Shown: positions 10,281 through 21,872, counted from the stretch's first letter. The stretch is 64,000 nt of DNA from Anastrepha obliqua (GCF_027943255.1 NC_072893.1:18374001-18438000), one strand, 5' to 3'. Made by a program: numbers and translations. Notes: a model not told the origin generated them from the letters alone.

Positions 10281-11589
10281 AAAAAGAGCACGGGTTCGAA
10301 GCAGATGCACATATTGGAGTATATAAAAATTTCCTGGGATTCATAAAACTTTCACTTAAATATCATTTCCTTACTTTTTTTTTTGTTTTTTAGCATCTTT
10401 TTAATCAGCCTCGCAGCATACGCCTTTGAGTTTTTTTGTCTACCCCTTTGCATTTTTTACTTCCTTGTTTCCTGTGCAATAAAGGCTTGACAAATGATTA
10501 CTTCCTATCCAATTTCGGATGCTCAGGAAACCTTTCAATGGCATGCGCGTTGGTCCATGCACAACTGATGTCTGGCTTAATGACCTCTTGACCGCAACTA
10601 CGGATTTGCTACTCATCGCTGTATCCTTTGGATGCAAAAAAATAAAATCACCAAACATACCTTCTTTCGTATATTTAACTATGTTTATATGTTTGTAAAT
10701 ACTTAAAAAAAATGTCCGTCTGTTTATTTATATCCTCGTTTATTTATTTGTTCGCAGCGCGTCTCATTAACTTATTGTGCGCTATCTCTCTCCCTCTCCT
10801 TCCTTACTTACTTATGCCAAGCGGCGTCAGTAACTCGCAGGACTCCCTGCCATTTTACAAGTGTCCTTTTTATCAATCGGCGGCCTTTACCTTTGTACTT
10901 TTTTATCGCAATTGCACTTGTGTGGAACGTTTGTACGTACATATATTGGCTACCAAAGAAGCAGAGAATCCATGCCACATGCGACAAGTGCAACTGATAT
11001 TTTTTTTTTTCAATTTTTTGCTCTTTTTGGCTAAGTGTCGCTTATATTTTATTTTAATGGGTAGTTTGTTTATTTTTGTCCCTTGTTAGTTTGTTTAATT
11101 GGCGGCATTTTGTGTCTGCCTATTGAAAATATTTGAATCTGTACTTTGAATTTTGGAAGGGCACTTCTTTGCTTTCAGTTTCAAGTAGTTGGAATTACTT
11201 AGCGTAGTACTCAACTTTTTGATTGAAATAGGATATTTGTAGTAGACTGAATATCACATTTCTGGTTTCATCTCGACATTATATTTTTTATGCTTATAGC
11301 AGTGGAAATATAAACAGAGAAAATATAAATGAAAATATGAGCAAAAAAGCATACCTTAAAGCATTTTCTCTTTTGGTGATTATACCCACGGCGATCATTT
11401 TCACTACACTTTAACTCTTTAACGCTTCCGTAAACTCTTAAAAAATTAAACAACCGTAAACAGTTTTTAAGTGTTTGATTGGACGCAATTCAAATCTGTG
11501 GTCAAATTTGTTGAATTCAAAATAGTAGCGAAATTTGTCCTAAATTCATTACTTCTAGCCAAAAATGTATCACCATCATCAAGTAGCGA
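10281..11589. other. Unassigned AT-rich DNA
   Basis: No transposon motif. Pyrimidine-rich plus-strand open frame 10712-11089 is a low-complexity hydrophobic reading without a domain and is not called. Nothing else supported. Confidence 0.4.
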
Positions 11590-12290
11590 TTACAGCTCAG
11601 GCTAAGCATTAACTTCGTCCACAATCCTCTTCCAATCTGCTCGATTCTTAGCGATAGACTTCTACCTCCTAACTCGTAGCTTTATCAGGTCGGCTATGAC
11701 TTGGTCAAGCCAGGCTAACCTTGGACGTCTTCGAGCCCAGGTCGTTGAAGAGTCCGTTGTTAAAAAGGATTTTTGAGGGCGGCTGTCCTCAAACCGTACA
11801 GTTAATCATCGAATACCTTGGGATTTAATATGTTTAACAACGTCTCCTCCCGACATAAGTCCAGCAACTCATCGTTGCAGCGTATGGGCCATTCGGACCA
11901 ATTTTCGCTCAAACACTCCTAAGCTTCTTTCGTCTGTGCTTGTCAATTGTCCAGAACTCGCAGCCGGACGACAGCACCGGCCTTCACGTCTTAGCAGTTT
12001 AGACTTAAGCAATTTTGTGTGGGCATATAGTCCTGTTTAGCTGTCAATATTCTGCCTTGTAATATGTCGAGACTGCTTTTGTAATTTTTTATTAACACTC
12101 CCAAATATTACCAAGTGTTGAACTCCCTCAAAGGTAAATGCTTCGAATCCGATATTTTTAGGATTTCGTTTCTCTTCGCTGCGTGAGATCTTCAGATATT
12201 TAGTTTTGCTTTCATTCATTCTAAGCACGACTTTCAACGTTGCAAAAGGATACCTTTTGATCTTTGCCACTATTCTGATAACGTCCGCAT
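11590..12290 (-). pseudogene. LINE C-terminal fragment (RTE-like), upstream half displaced by hAT
   Basis: On the minus strand the reading gives VLRMNESKTKYLKISRS (about 12230-12180), then FEGVQHLVIFGS, then PVLSSGCEFWT and a basic C-terminus reading RPRLAWLDQVIADLIKLRVRR near 11700. This is the order NE.KTKY - strand - GCE.W - C-terminal domain of RTE-like polymerases. It continues across the hAT element into 14108-14200, which gives FIGFKQAFDKV. Multiple stops. Compare the fragments at 26530-26930 and 41250-41950. Confidence 0.75.
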
Positions 12291-12780
12291 TAAACATCTG
12301 CATGAATGGCAGAAAATCGACGTTCGAATGAACAATGCGCAAATTGAGTTGAGTGAATTCGAATGCGACGCGCAATTTATTTGAGTGAGTGAGTACGCTA
12401 GCGTCGTACAATGTCTCATTCAACTCAAACGAAAAGCAATGAATTGATTGAGTGAGAACGCGTAAAATTAGAGGGTTGGTTTTGAATGTATTCGAATGCA
12501 AGACAGATTTTTTATTAATGCGTAGAACACAAAGCGTACAGAAAAAAAAGAAAATAAAAGAAAAACGCAAGTCAATGTATTTTACATACTTATATATATA
12601 TACTTATATTTATTTCTCCTATATCTAATTATAGTATAATAATATGTACATATGTATTACATATGTGAGCCTATATTTATATATGTATTAAATTTATGTT
12701 TGTAAGCCTATATTTATACATGTATTTAGTTTACATATTTGAGTGCAAAAACATTATTTTTTAATGTTTTCTGCATTAGT

Positions 12781-13783
12781 TGCAATAAGACATCGTTTTT
12801 CGGTAATGAGATTTCTTGCGTCTGAAAATGTCCTCTCAGAAGCCGCGCTGCTCGCTGGAATACAGAATATTTTGCAACTGGTTTTATAAAGGAGCGGAAA
12901 AAATTTTTGGTGCCTATTCCACCAAGCTAATGGATCAAAATCTACAGTATATTAAAACCCTTATATTGGAATATGATGCTATTTCTTGATCTATTTGGTC
13001 GTAATTTGAATCGACTTGAACTTCTATGAAGTCAGCAAACTCATCGTTATCTATTGGTGCTTGAGTTGGGCTACAAACATTTTCTATGAAGAAATGTTGC
13101 ATTATATTTTTGCAATCATTGATTACATCCTCTTTTTCTGCAGTTGAAAATTGTAGCAATTTGTTTGTTGGTGGGAAAAGGTACAGAGCTATGTTATGAA
13201 ATTTGGTTAAGTTTGGTATTATTGTTGTTGAGATTTGGCTATTTAATGCGGATTTGAGTAACTGAATAATTTCAATGTCAGTGTTATTGATCTGGGAACT
13301 TTTCTTTAACTTATTTATATTTGGAATAAATAGATGTATGGTTGGTCGTTTAGTTGCTTCCAGTTTTTTTGAAACATTTTCAAAAGGTTCCAATACCTTA
13401 ACTATTGCACCTAAATGATTAAAATTTATGCCTTCTATTCTATCTAATTGGTTTTTATCCTCTAGAACTGTTACAAGTTCGATCCAATTAATTTCTACTG
13501 ATTTTAAAAGGTAGAAAACTGTATTCCAGCGAGTGGGGCAAAAACTTTTTAGCGAAAATCCCAACGAGGAATTCATTCCTGATTTTTTGAAATACTTCAC
13601 CAACTTGGTGCAAGTGGACACAATGAAGCTCATGTCAGGAACAGCATCGATAGCTTTTTCCACAGCGTTGTTCAGCAGATGGTTCACGCAGTGAATTTTA
13701 TCCAAATCACGAAAAGCCTTTAGCATGTTTGACCCTCGATCTGTTAAAAACAAAACAAAAACTAAACTACAACAACAATACAA
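12781..13783 (-). pseudogene. hAT transposase, N-terminally deleted
   Basis: The long minus-strand frame (12935-13783) reads TDRGSNMLKAFRDLDKIHC then CVNHLLNNAVEKA and CPTRWNTVFYLLKS, typical of the hAT RNase H-like catalytic core with its helical insertion. After a frame change, 12780-12930 gives WWNRHQKFFPLLYKTSCKIF and then PASSAASERTFSDARNLI. This is the conserved C-terminal dimerisation/catalytic block with the essential glutamate in the SER motif. The zinc-finger and first catalytic aspartate region are absent upstream. About 13741-13791 has intron form: GTATGT donor, pyrimidine-rich end and TTTAACAG acceptor on the minus strand. A frameshift separates core and C-terminus. Confidence 0.88.
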
Positions 13784-13791
13784 TACATACC
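13741..13791 (-). other. Probable short intron in hAT transposase gene
   Basis: On the minus strand the sequence starts GGTATGTATTG and ends TTTTTAACAG before the ATCGAGG codons of the catalytic core. Size (about 50 bp), donor and acceptor fit a typical fly intron. Reading through it would add an unlikely MYCCCSLVFVLF stretch. Confidence 0.5.
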
Positions 13792-14107
13792 GTGTCGGCT
13801 TTCGCTCCGTTGTCTCCGTTAATTTCGCGTGTGTTTCGTTTGGGCGATGCTAAAGAAATGAATACACACAAAATCTATGCCACAACTCGAATACATGCGA
13901 ATGTCTTCAGCTTCGCCAAAGTTTTCATTCCGTTTTACGCACTTATTTATTCTCGCTCATTTCGTTGAATGCCGTTAGTTATGAGACACAGTGTGGTGTG
14001 TCACTCATACACATTCAATTCATTGTGTGCTTCGTAATCAATCAGCTGAATTCATTCGAATACATTCAATTTTACGTATGCTGTGAGTGGACTCATGCAG
14101 ACCTCTA

Positions 14108-14200
14108 GTCCGCATACGCGGATTGTGGGATTTTGTCTCGGAGAACCTTGTCAAAAGCTTGCTTGAAACCGATGAACAGGGTATGCACGTCTAAGTTGCA
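14108..14200 (-). pseudogene. LINE reverse-transcriptase fragment, continuation of 11590-12290
   Basis: Minus-strand reading VHTLFIGFKQAFDKVLRDKI matches the block-3 aspartate region (FIDFKQAFD) of RTE-like reverse transcriptases. Removing the hAT and one copy of the 8-bp duplication joins SAYAD to VIRIVAK in one frame, showing this and 11590-12290 were one insertion. Confidence 0.75.
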
Positions 14201-14299
14201 TTCATAGCATTCATAGCCAAAAATGTATACGAATCTTATTTCAGTTTTTAAAAATCCAAAATGATAATTTTTTCGAGTTTCTGAAACCTTCCACAAGAT

Positions 14300-14887
14300 A
14301 CAAAGTCGTACATATTGATTTAATAAAATATTATTATTGTAGGTGAGACATATACTATGTCATAGATCAATTTAAGTACTAAATATACTTGATAAGGAAT
14401 GATAAATAAATGAAAAAAAATATGGAATTTTATAGTAAAAAGTGTAAGCTTCTATCGATAGTACAACGTGTACGACTGAGGCTCGTCATCTACCAATTGA
14501 ACGGGGCTTACCAGAGCTTTTTAAAACCTGAAAAATCGGCTAAAGATATACTTTTCAATAGGTCAATGGCATTCATTATCTAGTTCACGACTTTAAAGCC
14601 ACCTTATTGTACGAAGAGAAGGATCCTAGTCATGTGAAAATTAATTTCTATCTAAAATTAATTTTTATCCTATCAAACAAATTTCGACTATACAGAATGA
14701 GACCCACTGCAAAACATTCTCGTGAGACTTCTTTAATCCCTAAATCTACACCAAATTGGCCCAACATGGTACCTGCAACCAAAAGTACGGGACTGATATT
14801 GGAATGGTCGGCCTTTCCTCTGGGCCGTCCTTGTAGTTTTCGACACCTTAGAGCTTAATATGAAGTGATAAATTACAAATAGTCACT
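14300..14887. other. Unassigned AT-rich DNA
   Basis: I see no gene or transposon signature. The open frame at 14607-14858 has no recognisable domain. Confidence 0.4.
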
Positions 14888-15275
14888 TTCTTCTTCTTAA
14901 TTGGCGCTATAACCGCTTAAGTGATTTTGGTCCAGTATAACAAAGCGCGCCAATCGTTTCTTTCTCATACTAACCAACTTAGTTGAACACATCAAGTGAA
15001 GACAATTTTTTCTCCTCCTGATCTTTCCATTGCAGAGGATGTATACCTCTTCCTCCTCAGCTGGTACCGCATCGGATACTTTCAGAGTCGATACTTCTGT
15101 ATCAATTCGGACATGACCCAGCCAACGAAGCATGGATCTTCATTCGCTTGGCTATGCCTATGTCGCCGTAACGCTCATTGTTCCATCTCCTACGATACTT
15201 GCCGTCACCAACATGCGAAGGTTCAAAAGTCTTCCTCACAGTTTTTCTTTCAAACATTGCAAAGAACCCTCATCG
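14888..15275 (-). mobile_element. RTE 3' fragment
   Basis: Minus-strand copy of the RTE C-terminal domain and 3' end. It begins (3' side) with CTTCTTCTTAATTGGCGC. The minus strand reads LRWLGHVRIDTEVSTLKVSD and DAVPAEEEEVY, aligning with LGHVVRMDTNAPALKEFDAV of the copy at 7390-9085. Truncated 5' near 15275. Several frameshifts. Confidence 0.85.
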
Positions 15276-15374
15276 GATATACGTCTACTGGCGTAAATAA
15301 GAATCACGACGAAGAAGGTAATACTAATCTTCAAACTCCTCGAAATATAATAATTAGGCAATTGAAGAGTAAAG

Positions 15375-15395
15375 CTCTCTCTCTCTCTCTCTCTC
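15375..15395. repeat. (CT)n microsatellite
   Basis: About ten CT dinucleotides in a row, next to the RTE fragment. Confidence 0.9.
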
Positions 15396-15447
15396 CAGTC
15401 CGGAGTGCACCGAATTTACTATTTGTATATGCTCGAATAATATAGTC

Positions 15448-16080
15448 TTTTTGTTGCTGTTGTTTGGAGCAGCTTACTAAACCCTGTCAGTGCGGTGTAG
15501 TCACCGGTCGTTTTCGTCTAACTCGTCTAACGGTAGACCCAGAAAACGTGCTGTTAGATGAGAGGGTTTGATAGGGAATGTGAATAGGTGTCGCGAGGTG
15601 TGCCTTCACATGCTAGACATACATATGTTGGGGTCGATTCTGGATAAGTAGGAGTCTAGCTACTACAATAAGCGGAACAAAATCGGGCGAAAGTTACGCG
15701 GGTCTCCCGAGACAGCTAAAGCACTTCGTCTACAATATCTGGCGCTTGGAGTCCGATAACGGCATTCATATCGGGAGTTTAAGAAGGTGGTTACGGCCTC
15801 CTGATAAATGTCGATTAATGTTTGTCAGTATACTTCCCGATCCGGCAGTTGTAATTGTGTACTGTCCATAGCCTTCTTCGGTGTCCTTACTGATATGCCT
15901 AGGATGATCTCTAGTGTGGCTAAGTTAAAGATCGAGAACGTTCTTTTTCTCAAATGGATATCGCATTTTGGAACAGAGGTTCCCAAATTGATAAATGAAA
16001 TCTCCTCTGGTAAAAAATTCATATGCTGATCAGGCAACATATTTGGTTACTCTATATACTATGAGCCGAGAGAGAAAGTT
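15448..16080. repeat. Possible dispersed repeat with GTTGCTGTTGTTT start, partly unassigned
   Basis: The segment opens with TTGTTGCTGTTGTTTGGAGC and continues with GC-richer, non-coding sequence (CAGTGCGGTGTAGTCACCGG) unlike its AT-rich surroundings. The reverse orientation of a TGCTGCTACAACAACAAC motif occurs at about 62240, so both may be ends of related repeats. No protein found. Classification is open. Confidence 0.35.
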
Positions 16081-16500
16081 TGTTTTATTCAAGATTATAA
16101 GTAGCAAGATATCCTACAGAGTTTGGTAATGGAGTTATGGTCGTAGAAATAGATTTAAGTGTATACACCCTTATTGGGTATTTAGTTTAACTCCTGCTCC
16201 AAGTTGTGATGTGCGTCTTGATGTTTTCCACAAATAGTGATACCTACAGTTTTACGCCACCTCCGAACGTGAATTGACTTTTTTATGAAGAGTTCTTTCG
16301 TGACTAGAAAACATTCGGATGTTTACCAAGGAGCAATCACTATTAGAGAAAACCAATTCTATCCCTTTGGGGTTTCTTTATTACAGTGGGTTTCGAATCT
16401 GAATCCTGCCCAATGGTAGTCGTACACAAGCCCATTCGGATATAGCGTCCAATTTTTAAGGAAAGCACTATCCAACTCTAATTGTACATATTTTTAGTAT
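16081..16500. other. Unassigned
   Basis: No recognisable coding or repeat structure. It may be the upstream body or target of the LINE that begins about 16501. Confidence 0.3.
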
Positions 16501-16704
16501 CTATTTACTAAAGGCCCTAAAAAAGCCCGTGATAACCCACGCTACTCTGTGAATGTAAGACAAAACTAAACAATCTTCCCCAACACAACAAAGTTTGTAT
16601 GAAAATATTTGGGTATGAACATTTTGAGGTATTACAGGGAACGAATCAGCTGCTAAACAGGCTAATGAATACTCTGCACGCATTCCACTAGGCCCAGAAC
16701 CTTT
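16501..16704 (+). pseudogene. LINE RNase H fragment, left part of split copy
   Basis: The plus strand gives decayed RNase H reading: ALKKPVIT, a VWKYLGMNILRYYRE-like version of VWVPGH..VTGNE, and a run ending CPRTF-like before the insertion at 16705. The copy at 29200-29340 has the intact version (LIWVPGHCDVTGNELADKLA, ending PLGPEPFLG). It continues at 18254 after the fold-back element. Confidence 0.78.
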
Positions 16705-18253
16705 TAGTCCAGTCAAAAGAGGATTTAACTTCGTAATTTTAGGAGTATGCGAGTTTATGGTTTTATTATGTAAAGCCCATCACTGTGAACTTAAGTTTGA
16801 GTTTTCGGGGTCGGGGGTTGTGTCCCGCGGCCGCCATCTTGGAAATAAGGGTGCAACTGGTTTTTTGCGATTATCTCGTGAATTTCGAAAGTTACGAAAA
16901 TTTTGTAAAATACTTTTTTGTAGATAATAATATTATCTACAACTTTCATTCAAAACGTTTTATTGTAAAATTAATAATAAGAAAGTTATAAACAAAATTA
17001 CGCGAAAAATTAAGGGATGCATTGTTTTAAAGCGTAATAACTTTTTTTTTATTGATTTTATGGAAAATATACATCAGAGCTTTTTTATAGAGCATTCTTT
17101 TGTAAACATTTTTGTCTAAAAGTTTTTTCCGCTATCTTTATTTAGTCGTATGATTTTGAGCTGCTAAGCGGAGCAACCAATACATTAGCGAAGCGCGTAC
17201 ATGATTACACAGGCCGACAAAATTTAACCAACATTCAGACCCAGAAACCAGACTATATATTTCCAAAGGTTTATGATGCGCTAAATCCAAATCTGGCCTC
17301 AGAATTGCTCTATCAGCTCTGGTTTTCGAGATATCCTAACCTAAAAGTGCAAAAAACACCATTTTTGCCCATATTTGAGGTTATGTAGCCTTGCAGATGT
17401 TTTCTTTCACCAAAATTAAAGGATGGCATCTTTAAATACAATCCTTTTTTTTCAAATGGCGTTTTATTTGCTCAAATACCATTTTTTTTCGCAGAGATAT
17501 CGCATTTTGAAATTTTCGTGTTTCGAAATTTTCCTACACCTGAAAATCGATTAAGATAACATAGACATGATATATTCGATTACTAATTTTCTTGAATTGA
17601 GTCTTATTTTTCTTAAAATTTTGTCTCACACCATAAGTGTCCTGACTCACCACATCCCTACACTATCTAACCTTTGGGTACCGAGTCACACACAGCCCTA
17701 ACCCCTAGAAACCACCCCTATCATACCGCGAGCAGGCTTTCCCACAAACTCCAAATTTACATACTATTAATCCATATATTTCAGGCCCTCAAACCCAAGA
17801 AAATTAGTAAGCGACTATATCATGTCTATGTTATCTTAATCGATTTTCAGGTGTAGGAAACATGAAAATTTCAAAACGCGATATCTCTGCGAAAAAAAAT
17901 GATATTTGAGCAAACAAAACGCCATTTGAAAAAAAAGTTATTACGCTTTAAAACAATGCATCCCTTAATTTTTCGCGTAATTTTGTTTATAACTTTTTTA
18001 TTATTAATTTTACAATAAAACGTTTTGAATGAATGTATTTTACAAAATTTTCGTAACTTTCGAAATTCACGAGATAATCGCAAAAAACCAGTTGCACCCT
18101 TATTTCCAAGATGGCGGCCGCGGGACACAACCCCCGACCCCGAAAACTCAAATTTAAGTTCACAGTGATGGGTTTTACATAATAAAACCATAAACTCGCA
18201 TACTCCTAAAATTACGAAGTTGGCTATTTTTTTCGTCTCTTTTGACTGGACTA
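16705..18253. mobile_element. Fold-back element with long inverted arms, 1549 bp, inserted in LINE
   Basis: Both ends carry TAGTCCAGTCAAAAGAG in inverted orientation. The arms are long: 16705-17048 pairs with about 17935-18253, and about 17449-17578 pairs with about 17818-17934. The left arm holds an extra 400-bp block (17049-17448) without partner in the right arm. The loop is about 17579-17817. The flanks are TTT on both sides, and deleting element plus one TTT restores the LINE reading GPEPLLGVN. No transposase frame is present, so it is non-autonomous. The superfamily is unresolved: a 3-bp duplication fits Harbinger, Zator or CACTA-like groups. Confidence 0.85.
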
Positions 18254-18800
18254 TTTGCTAGGTGTCAATTCTGCATCGATTCAACTATGGATTGACGACT
18301 TCATGAGGTCTAGCCGTAGAAGACGTTGGTTCGAGTTGGGCTCCTGCAGAGTAGCCAAGTGCTGTGTAAAAGTATCAAACAGGAAATTAACGAGCTTTGT
18401 ACTAAAACTTAGTAGGAAGGACCTGAGGGACCAGCTACAATGGAAATCATTGGTTACCCAGTATACCTATCCTGTCTTGATAATGAGAACACTGCAGAGC
18501 ATTTTCTATGTAGCTATCCGGCGTTTTCTAGAATCAGACTTAGGCTGTTGGGTTGCGATGTTCTGAGTATGGAAACAGTTCAGTGTCTTCCTCTTTCGGA
18601 ACTCTTAAGATGCGTTAATGAATTCAAAAGATTTGCGGAAGAGTGCCTTCAAACCGAATTTACCGTCTTATCATCCTTATGGAATCTATCCTGTCTCTAT
18701 TCTTTCTACTGTAATCTATCCGGTTGTAGTACAATGGTTTTCCTGACTAAATCCTAGGACTTCTCCAACCCCCACAAATCTAATCTAATCTAATCTACTA
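18254..18800 (+). pseudogene. LINE RNase H C-terminal part and 3' end, right part of split copy
   Basis: The plus strand starts LLGVNSASIQLWIDDFMRSS and continues through a decayed KDLR region into SCLDNENTAEHFLCSYPAFS, the CEE..AEHFLC..PAF zinc-like tail typical after RNase H in I/LOA/R1-group LINEs. The 3' end is a (TAATC)n tail (ATCTAATCTAATCTAATCTA) at about 18778-18797. Homologous to 29335-29874. Confidence 0.82.
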
Positions 18801-20410
18801 AAAGGCTCCACTCCTTCAATTATTTGCTCTATATTTCTTTCCTTTATCGCAATAATTTTCAAGAGAGATCTTTTATCTTCACCACTTTAAAGATGACCAA
18901 AGAAACCACAAAGTCTGCTCAAATCCTTCCGCCACCGCCGCTCATGTCTTTCATCAGCTTGGCGGCATCTCAACGCAAGCAATTTGTAAACAAAAGAAGG
19001 GTTGCTTTGAATTACATTTCTAGACAAAATTTATTTTGCGAATTTTCCACAAATAATACCCCTCACATATCTGCATTATCCGACACATTGTCCTTTTCTT
19101 GCAAAGAAATTAGAACGCTTCACTTGACTTTGGCGTAATTGTAATCAAAAAATCGTTCTGCTTTAGGTAGCATTCAAGACTGTTTGACGGTTTTATGGAC
19201 AAGTTCCAATCATTTTTTAAGGTATGTCATGACGAAAAAGAAAAAAACGGAACGAAAATTGTGTGGGAAAGGATTTAACCACTTCAAAGGGTAAAAAAGA
19301 AATGTCTGCAAAAACGTTAAAGAATTGCGAAATTTACGCTCCATTAGGCAGCTATCGTGCCAGGCTAATCGCAAGCGGTTTGTATTGATTTCTTATGCAG
19401 TGATCTCGTTTGTGAAGAGCCTTACAAATTGCATAGTGAACGTATTGATTTTTAAAAGGGTAGCCTTTTATGCTGCTGCAATAGAATGAGGAAAGAAAAC
19501 CATTTTCAAATGAAGTCCTATTATGTCTAGAAATCAAGAGAAAATGCGCCAAAAGTGAATTGCTGGCATTCTTACATTTTCGTATTAAAAGAACTGGATT
19601 AGAAGAGTTGCCGCGCACAATTTTTGTTAAAATGAAAGAAGTTTAAGTGTACCAGATTATATTAAAATTTTTGCTATAATCTTCTTGCACCTTTTCTGAG
19701 GCAACACAGCATTCCTAACCAAAATATTATCTTCTGCAATGAATCAGCTTTTAAAATTAAAAAAAAAACATCAAAAAGCAAGCCGCAGTAGCAGCGAAAC
19801 TAAACGATTTTGTTTTGCGGTTGATTGGTATTAGCAGTACTTGCCGAGTTTGTAAAAGAAGAGAGAGATATGAGGACCTGTGTTGAGCTCACGCCGTGCA
19901 GTTGTCGGCTACGATTATTTCGAGCAAGTGCTTGAAATTGGAAAATATTAATAAAATTTATGTATGCAGGCGTTTTGCATTGCATATGTCGCCAATGTCA
20001 CTTGTATGCCAGTGTGCGCATCTCTCTGCTTATCTACTTGGCAAGTGTCCTCCTACTGTTCACGGCCAAGTGTCGTCGCAATTATCCTTTAATTGCACAA
20101 CAGGCGCTTTGGCGCACGTTCTACTTGACTTGCAGCCGCTGCGTTGTTGTCTCTTTCCGTGGAATTCACATCTTGTAACAAAGTCGGTTTTACAAATTAT
20201 GGCCCTGTTGATAAGATAGCTGTGAGAACAAGTGCTTATAAGCAAATGCTGCTGATAAGAAATACCAGAAAAGTATAATTGAAAATAGAGCATTTTATTG
20301 GTGGCTGGCGAGAGAAGCAGCTGGTCTAGATTTAAATTTTGGCTTTAATTCTGGCTATGAATCTTTTGTTTTTTAAGTGGTGTAAGTCGATATTTTGTAA
20401 AGAAATGCTA
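18801..20410. other. Unassigned unique DNA
   Basis: No transposon signature. 19340-20300 contains several overlapping frames on both strands but none with a domain. A host regulatory or intronic origin is possible. Confidence 0.4.
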
Positions 20411-20588
20411 GGTATGTTTGTAATCTAATAACTAAGCGCTGGAGCATCGGAGCTGTACAGTGCTTTTCGGAATTTGAAACTAACCTCTCCTGGAAGGTTG
20501 TCTTTGGCATAAATGCTATAAATCATAAACTTAATTTCGAACTTGCAGCAAACAAAACAAAAATGGCTCAACCAATTGGATATGTCTT
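20411..20588. repeat. Left copy of a diverged duplication flanking a mariner
   Basis: It begins GTATGTTTGTAATCTAATAACT and contains GGAATTTGAAACTAACCTCTCCT and AATCATAAACTTAATTTCGAA. The same order of motifs recurs, diverged, at 21873-22077 directly beyond the mariner. Confidence 0.65.
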
Positions 20589-20590
20589 TA

Positions 20591-21872
20591 CCTGTGGGCA
20601 AAAAGTAAGGTGAATTTGGTTGTAAAATGAAAAATCTTAATTTATTCTTGTAAATCAATTTCATCCCCTTCAAAATAATCCCCTCTCGATGAAATGCACT
20701 TATGCCAACGATTTTTCCAATGCCCGAAACATGCCAAATAGTCCATTTCCGGTATAGCCATCAGCACCTTCTCCGATTCAGCTTTTATCTCCTCAATCGA
20801 CTCGAAACGCGTTCCCCGGAGTGGTCTCTTGAGCTTTGGGAATAGCCAGAAGTCACACGGAGCTAAATCAGGCGAATACGGTGGTTGCGGAACGATATGC
20901 GTGGAATTTTTGGCGAAATGGTCACGAAGAACGAGTGCAGTGTGAGACGGTGCATTATCGTGATGCAAAAACTAAGAGTTGTTGGCCCATAATTCTGGTC
21001 TTTTTAGACGAATTGCTTTACGTAAACGAAGCATAACGCTCAAATAATATTCCGTATTAACAATTTGGCCAGGTGGAAGGAATTCATAGTGCACCACACC
21101 ACGAAAATCGAAAGAAACTGTCATCATGACCTTTATTTTTGAACGACTTTGACGTGCTCTTTTCGGTCTGGCCTCGCCTTTAGCACGATATTCGTTTGAT
21201 TGGTCGGTTGTTTCAGGGTCGTGAGCATAAATCCAAGTCTCATCTCCCGTAATGATGCATTTGAGCTTGTCCTGATAGTCTGAAAGCATTGTGTCACACT
21301 CATCAACGCGACGATTTTTTTCCAAGAAATTGAAAGTTTTCGATAATAAACGAGATTTGACTTTTCGTACGCCCAAATAGTCTTTCAAAATGGTTTTCAC
21401 AGATCCTTCTGATATTGCGATCATATCAAAAATGTCTTTAACAGTCAACCGACGATTTTTGAGCACTAACTCCTTCTTTTTATTGACGTGTTGGTCATCT
21501 GTTGACGTCGATGGTCGTCCGGAGCGCTCCAAGTCATCAACACGTTCTCCACCCTCTTTGAAGTCTTTGTACCACTTATGCCACAAATGCCTTCTGCAAC
21601 ATGCTAAACGTTTCCGCAGCCGAAATTTCATTCCTCAAACAAAATTTGATCGCACTTCTCTGCTCAATCAAATCAGACATTGTAAAAATCTAAAAATGCA
21701 CTCTTGGTCGTTTGGTAAACACAAGCGTAAATATATTACTGATAATGACATTCACATGAAAGTTGGCCCAGATGTTATTAACAGTGCTGCCAACTCATGA
21801 AAAATATAACTAGAGCGAAATTTTAATCCCGCGAAGTTTGACAAATAAATTCACCTTACTTTTTGCCCACAG
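20591..21872 (-). mobile_element. Near-complete mariner (DD34D), 1.28 kb
   Basis: Inverted ends: CTGTGGGCAAAAAGTAAGG at 20592-20610 matches in reverse 21854-21872, with identity extending to 26 bp. TA is present at 20589-20590 and 21873-21874; the left end has one extra C. The length equals an autonomous mariner. The transposase is almost continuous on the minus strand, with few lesions, so this is a younger insertion than the other mariners here. Confidence 0.9.
20642..21681 (-). pseudogene. Mariner transposase with one frameshift and one nonsense codon
   Basis: The N-terminus starts at about 21681 (MSDLIEQRSAIKFCLRNEIS). A frameshift near 21590 separates it from WYKDFKEGGERVDDLERSG, the second DNA-binding segment. 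ITGDETWIYAHDPETTDQS carries the first aspartate. A TAG stop just upstream of FLHHDNAPSHTAL (around 20971) splits the protein; this segment holds the second aspartate. SPDLAPCDFWLFPKLK holds the third, with 34 residues between. The C-terminus is GDYFEGDEIDLQE at 20642. The other DNA-binding and catalytic residues look intact. Only two lesions are obvious. Transposition activity is lost unless supplied elsewhere. Confidence 0.92.

Larger units (their letters stand above)
12291..14107 (-). mobile_element. hAT transposon with 8-bp target duplication, internally deleted
   Basis: GTCCGCAT occurs directly at both borders (12283-12290 and 14108-14115), the 8-bp duplication expected for hAT. The terminal repeats are imperfect but alignable: TAAACATCTGCATGAATG at the left and, reversed, TAGAGGTCTGCATGAGTC at the right. 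The element is 1817 bp and codes for a transposase on the minus strand. It is shorter than autonomous hATs and lacks the N-terminal BED-finger region. It splits an older LINE fragment whose reading continues across the site. Confidence 0.9.

Noticed and set aside
10712..11089. 125-codon plus-strand hydrophobic frame
   Set aside because: Pyrimidine-rich AT background yields Leu/Phe/Tyr runs. No start context or membrane-protein pattern beyond composition.
12037..12570. 177-codon minus-strand frame treated as a gene
   Set aside because: It crosses the hAT left border (12290/12291): one part is LINE polymerase, the other is hAT 3' sequence, so it is a chance fusion.
15448..15830. tRNA-derived SINE or structural RNA
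   Set aside because: I could not find A/B box promoter motifs or a cloverleaf. Left as an unclassified repeat.
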